NCBI GenBank assembly: GCA_002298335.1
Contig: DBNK01000020.1
Coordinates: 1 to 55,113 of the forward strand
DNA length: 55,113 nucleotides
Reading direction: 5' to 3'
Source of the DNA: Thalassolituus sp. UBA674
GTDB taxonomy: Bacteria > Pseudomonadota > Gammaproteobacteria > Pseudomonadales > Oceanobacteraceae
In this document: positions 53,529 to 55,113 of the stretch, piece after piece
Layout: each line of letters starts with the position of its first letter
Position numbering within the stretch: position 1 is the stretch's first letter
Translations under genes and position numbers: made by a program
Notes under the pieces: generated by a model
The model's database searches: none
Seen by the model: only the letters and a program-made list of their open reading frames with translations
Told to the model about the DNA's origin: nothing

Positions 53529-54608
53529 TCAACGCAGTGAGGGCTTGGGGATATGGTGCAACGTCCAGGAAGAACCGTCTGGTGATGACCAGACATAGTC
53601 ATTCTTTAAATCATACTCAAATGGATCAGACCAATCCGCACCGCCTAACATCCAGATTCTTCCATCAAAATCAGTTAACGCATGTGCAACCCTGGATGAT
53701 ACTGATGGTGTGATGACCTCCTGCACCCAATAGATGCCATCGTATGATGACCAGATTTCGATAACATCTGAAGCAGCATCATCCTTACCCAGAACCTGAT
53801 AATAAAGCTTACCTTCTGAATTGGTCAGTAGCCCTGTACTCGGCGGGAAGTTTGCGTTGCCAACTTCTTCGACCCAAGTAACACCGTCGACTGAAGACCA
53901 TACATCATTGAAGTACTCCCCCTCCAAATAACCACCGGCCACCCATAGCTTGCCATCAGATACGGTTACAGATGCCCCCATGTTTCTAGCCGGGAAAGCA
54001 GCATCGTCTGTTTCGAGGACCCATTTTAAACCATCATCCGATGACCAGATGTCATCAAAACTGCCAAATGTACCGATAGCCCAGAGCTTGTCATTGAACT
54101 CGACAACTTTCATAAAGGAACAGGTTTGAGAATCATTTGTCTGTCCCTCAAGAAGCCAGTCGACACCGTTCTCAGAACTCCAGACATCCTGACTGCATCC
54201 GTCCGGACCAAAACCAGAAATTGCAAATAACTTTCCATTAAGCTCAGCAATTTCGGGCTGGTATTGCAGGAACTCATAAAAGACGCCCCCCAATTGCCAC
54301 CGGCTACCATCAGCAGATGACCAGATGTCGAGCATGGATTCAGATGAGTGGGATGAAGCATCAAATAACACACCACCGGCTACCCATAAGCGATCATTGA
54401 ACACATAGGTTTTGGGAAACAGGCGATTATCAAATACTCTTCTGGCAGGGAGCATTGCTTCAGAGCTAATAGCGTTTACATCAACACTTTGATTTCCAGC
54501 GAGTGAAATCGCCGGTAAGGCTGTACAACCGACTAAAGACAAGGCGGCAGATTGGACAAATGACTTTGTATATTTTTTTATTCTCATCATCATGGTATGT
54601 GATCTCAT
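53529..54608 (-). CDS. Kelch-like beta-propeller lipoprotein
   Basis: 359 residues. Signal peptide with lipobox L25-V26-G27-C28, so probably a lipoprotein. The mature part is six or so repeats of about 50 residues with the pattern D-V-W-S-S-x-D-G-x-x-W and G-K-L-W-V-A-G-G, typical of kelch propellers. ATG codons at 54608, 54593, 54590 and 54587 are all possible; 54608 is given because GGA lies 5 nt upstream. Function unknown; it may bind a surface or extracellular partner. It precedes the exported-protein operon on the same strand but is 517 nt away. Confidence 0.78.
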   Translation of the reverse strand: MRSHTMMMRIKKYTKSFVQSAALSLVGCTALPAISLAGNQSVDVNAISSEAMLPARRVFDNRLFPKTYVFNDRLWVAGGVLFDASSHSSESMLDIWSSADGSRWQLGGVFYEFLQYQPEIAELNGKLFAISGFGPDGCSQDVWSSENGVDWLLEGQTNDSQTCSFMKVVEFNDKLWAIGTFGSFDDIWSSDDGLKWVLETDDAAFPARNMGASVTVSDGKLWVAGGYLEGEYFNDVWSSVDGVTWVEEVGNANFPPSTGLLTNSEGKLYYQVLGKDDAASDVIEIWSSYDGIYWVQEVITPSVSSRVAHALTDFDGRIWMLGGADWSDPFEYDLKNDYVWSSPDGSSWTLHHIPKPSLR

Positions 54609-54895
54609 TAAATTCCATCTATCAGAACACAGAGCGACACTTTACTAGCAAAAAGATCGCTTTGCTGATGCCGATAGTAAATGTCATTTACCACAAAGAA
54701 TAGGCATTACCAGGCCATAATAAAAAAGATAAAGCTGGATGCCGCTCGCACCGCTCGATGAGAAAGCTATGACTGAAAACAGTCGGGGCTTTTTTAATGC
54801 CCGACAGAAATCGGAAATGAACTCGATATCTGCCTTTTTCGTTTCTCACAACGGTGATGGTAACAACAACCAAGGTTATCATGCCCCAGAAGAAC

Positions 54896-54918
54896 GGTGC
54901 GCAATGCGCACCCTACGG
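54896..54918. repeat. Short palindromic repeat, second copy
   Basis: GGTGCGC-AAT-GCGCACC followed by CTACGG, the same unit as 37607-37631. Confidence 0.6.
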
Positions 54919-54932
54919 TAACCGCCTTCCGG

Positions 54933-54964
54933 ATTGCCGCTCGCGGTGCTCTTCGCAATGACGT
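54933..54964. repeat. Small palindrome ATTGC...GCAATGACG
   Basis: ATTGCCG ... CGCAAT with an inner CCGC-TCG-CGG. It resembles the short dispersed palindromes common in intergenic DNA. There is only one copy in this window. Confidence 0.35.
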
Positions 54965-55015
54965 ACTTACGGACAAGTTGCATTCACCACATGGCCCGAA
55001 GTTTCATCAGCCACC

Positions 55016-55107
55016 GTCATCCCGTGGCTCTGACACAGTCAGACAGACTACGGGGTCCATGCCCTCTTGGTCTAAAAACGACGTGTGGTGCTTCCGTAGA
55101 ATGACAG
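55016..55107. repeat. Diverged REP-like element
   Basis: It begins GTCATCCCGTGGCTCTGAC and holds GGGGTCCA and, near 55098-55106, AGAATGACAG. These correspond loosely to the two arms of the elements at 2510 and 35984, but with many differences. Confidence 0.4.
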
Positions 55108-55113
55108 TTTATA

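Larger units (their letters stand above)
54609..55113. other. Gene-free end region
   Basis: I see no supported gene up to the window end. It contains GACTG-AAAA-CAGTC (54771-54784) followed by GGGGCTTTTTT, and an overlapping GTCGGG/CCCGAC (54782-54805), which look like terminator remains. Three short dispersed repeats follow and are listed separately. Confidence 0.5.

Noticed and set aside
54688..54921. Small frames on both strands in the last 430 bp
   Set aside because: No ribosome-binding site, no domain, and they overlap hairpins and dispersed repeats.

Overview
The window is about 55 kb of a gammaproteobacterial chromosome at moderate GC with dense, operonic genes. The order ponA / pilMNOPQ-aroK-aroB-damX / gltB-gltD / hemE is the arrangement known from Pseudomonas and relatives. 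A PomB-type (sodium) stator gene, a six-gene Mrp Na+/H+ antiporter operon and secreted proteins with the 'L-x-D-x-x-L ... G-Q-x-G' N-terminus seen in marine and Acinetobacter-like groups point to a marine Oceanospirillales-type organism (Thalassolituus/Oceanobacter-like; inference, not tested). No tRNA, rRNA, CRISPR array, prophage or transposase gene was seen.

Layout. 1-2281 (+): 3' part of pomB, a PilZ protein and rsmE. 2281-2640: a stack of intergenic repeats. 2690-4807: a membrane protein (-) and radA (+). 4817-10669 (-): Mrp antiporter operon AB-C-D-E-F-G, with overlapping stop/start codons at most junctions. 10791-21618 (-): hemE, an Ig-like repeat lipoprotein, gltD, gltB, damX. 21672-28156 (-): pilMNOPQ-aroK-aroB. 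28316-30826 (+): penicillin-binding protein 1A, divergent from pilM. 31085-32799 (+): a secreted-protein gene broken by a 10-nt deletion. 32863-35729: a D-2-hydroxyglutarate dehydrogenase-type flavoenzyme divergent from serA. 36153-40606 (-): ModF-like ABC ATPase, HIT protein, SPOR protein, argS. 40784-43147 (-): RND/MMPL exporter. 43386-46800 (-): leuA, a HolD-like gene, rimI and a CbiM-like membrane protein, very tightly packed. 46891-53012 (-): an operon of four exported proteins with a common N-terminal motif; its second gene is the intact paralogue of the broken gene at 31 kb. 53529-54608 (-): a kelch-like lipoprotein. 54609-55113: repeats only.

How the genes work together. PomB with its (unseen) PomA partner uses Na+ for flagellar rotation, and the Mrp antiporter exports Na+. 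PilMNOPQ is the inner-membrane alignment complex plus secretin of type IV pili, next to cell-envelope genes (PBP1A, DamX). GltBD makes glutamate from glutamine and 2-oxoglutarate. SerA opens serine synthesis, and its neighbour probably reoxidises the D-2-hydroxyglutarate that SerA can form.

The two most interesting items. (1) A family of ~120-bp intergenic elements (2281-2400, 35734-35852, 35863-35950, 37692-37815, 37846-37969). Four copies fold into the same four-stem hairpin although the stem sequences differ, so the base pairing has been kept by compensatory changes. In three loci the first copy begins at, or a few nucleotides after, the stop codon of the upstream gene, on the same strand. 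(2) The four-gene operon of exported proteins at 46891-53012, a candidate surface-fibre or secreted-protein system, with a decaying duplicate of one member 18 kb away.
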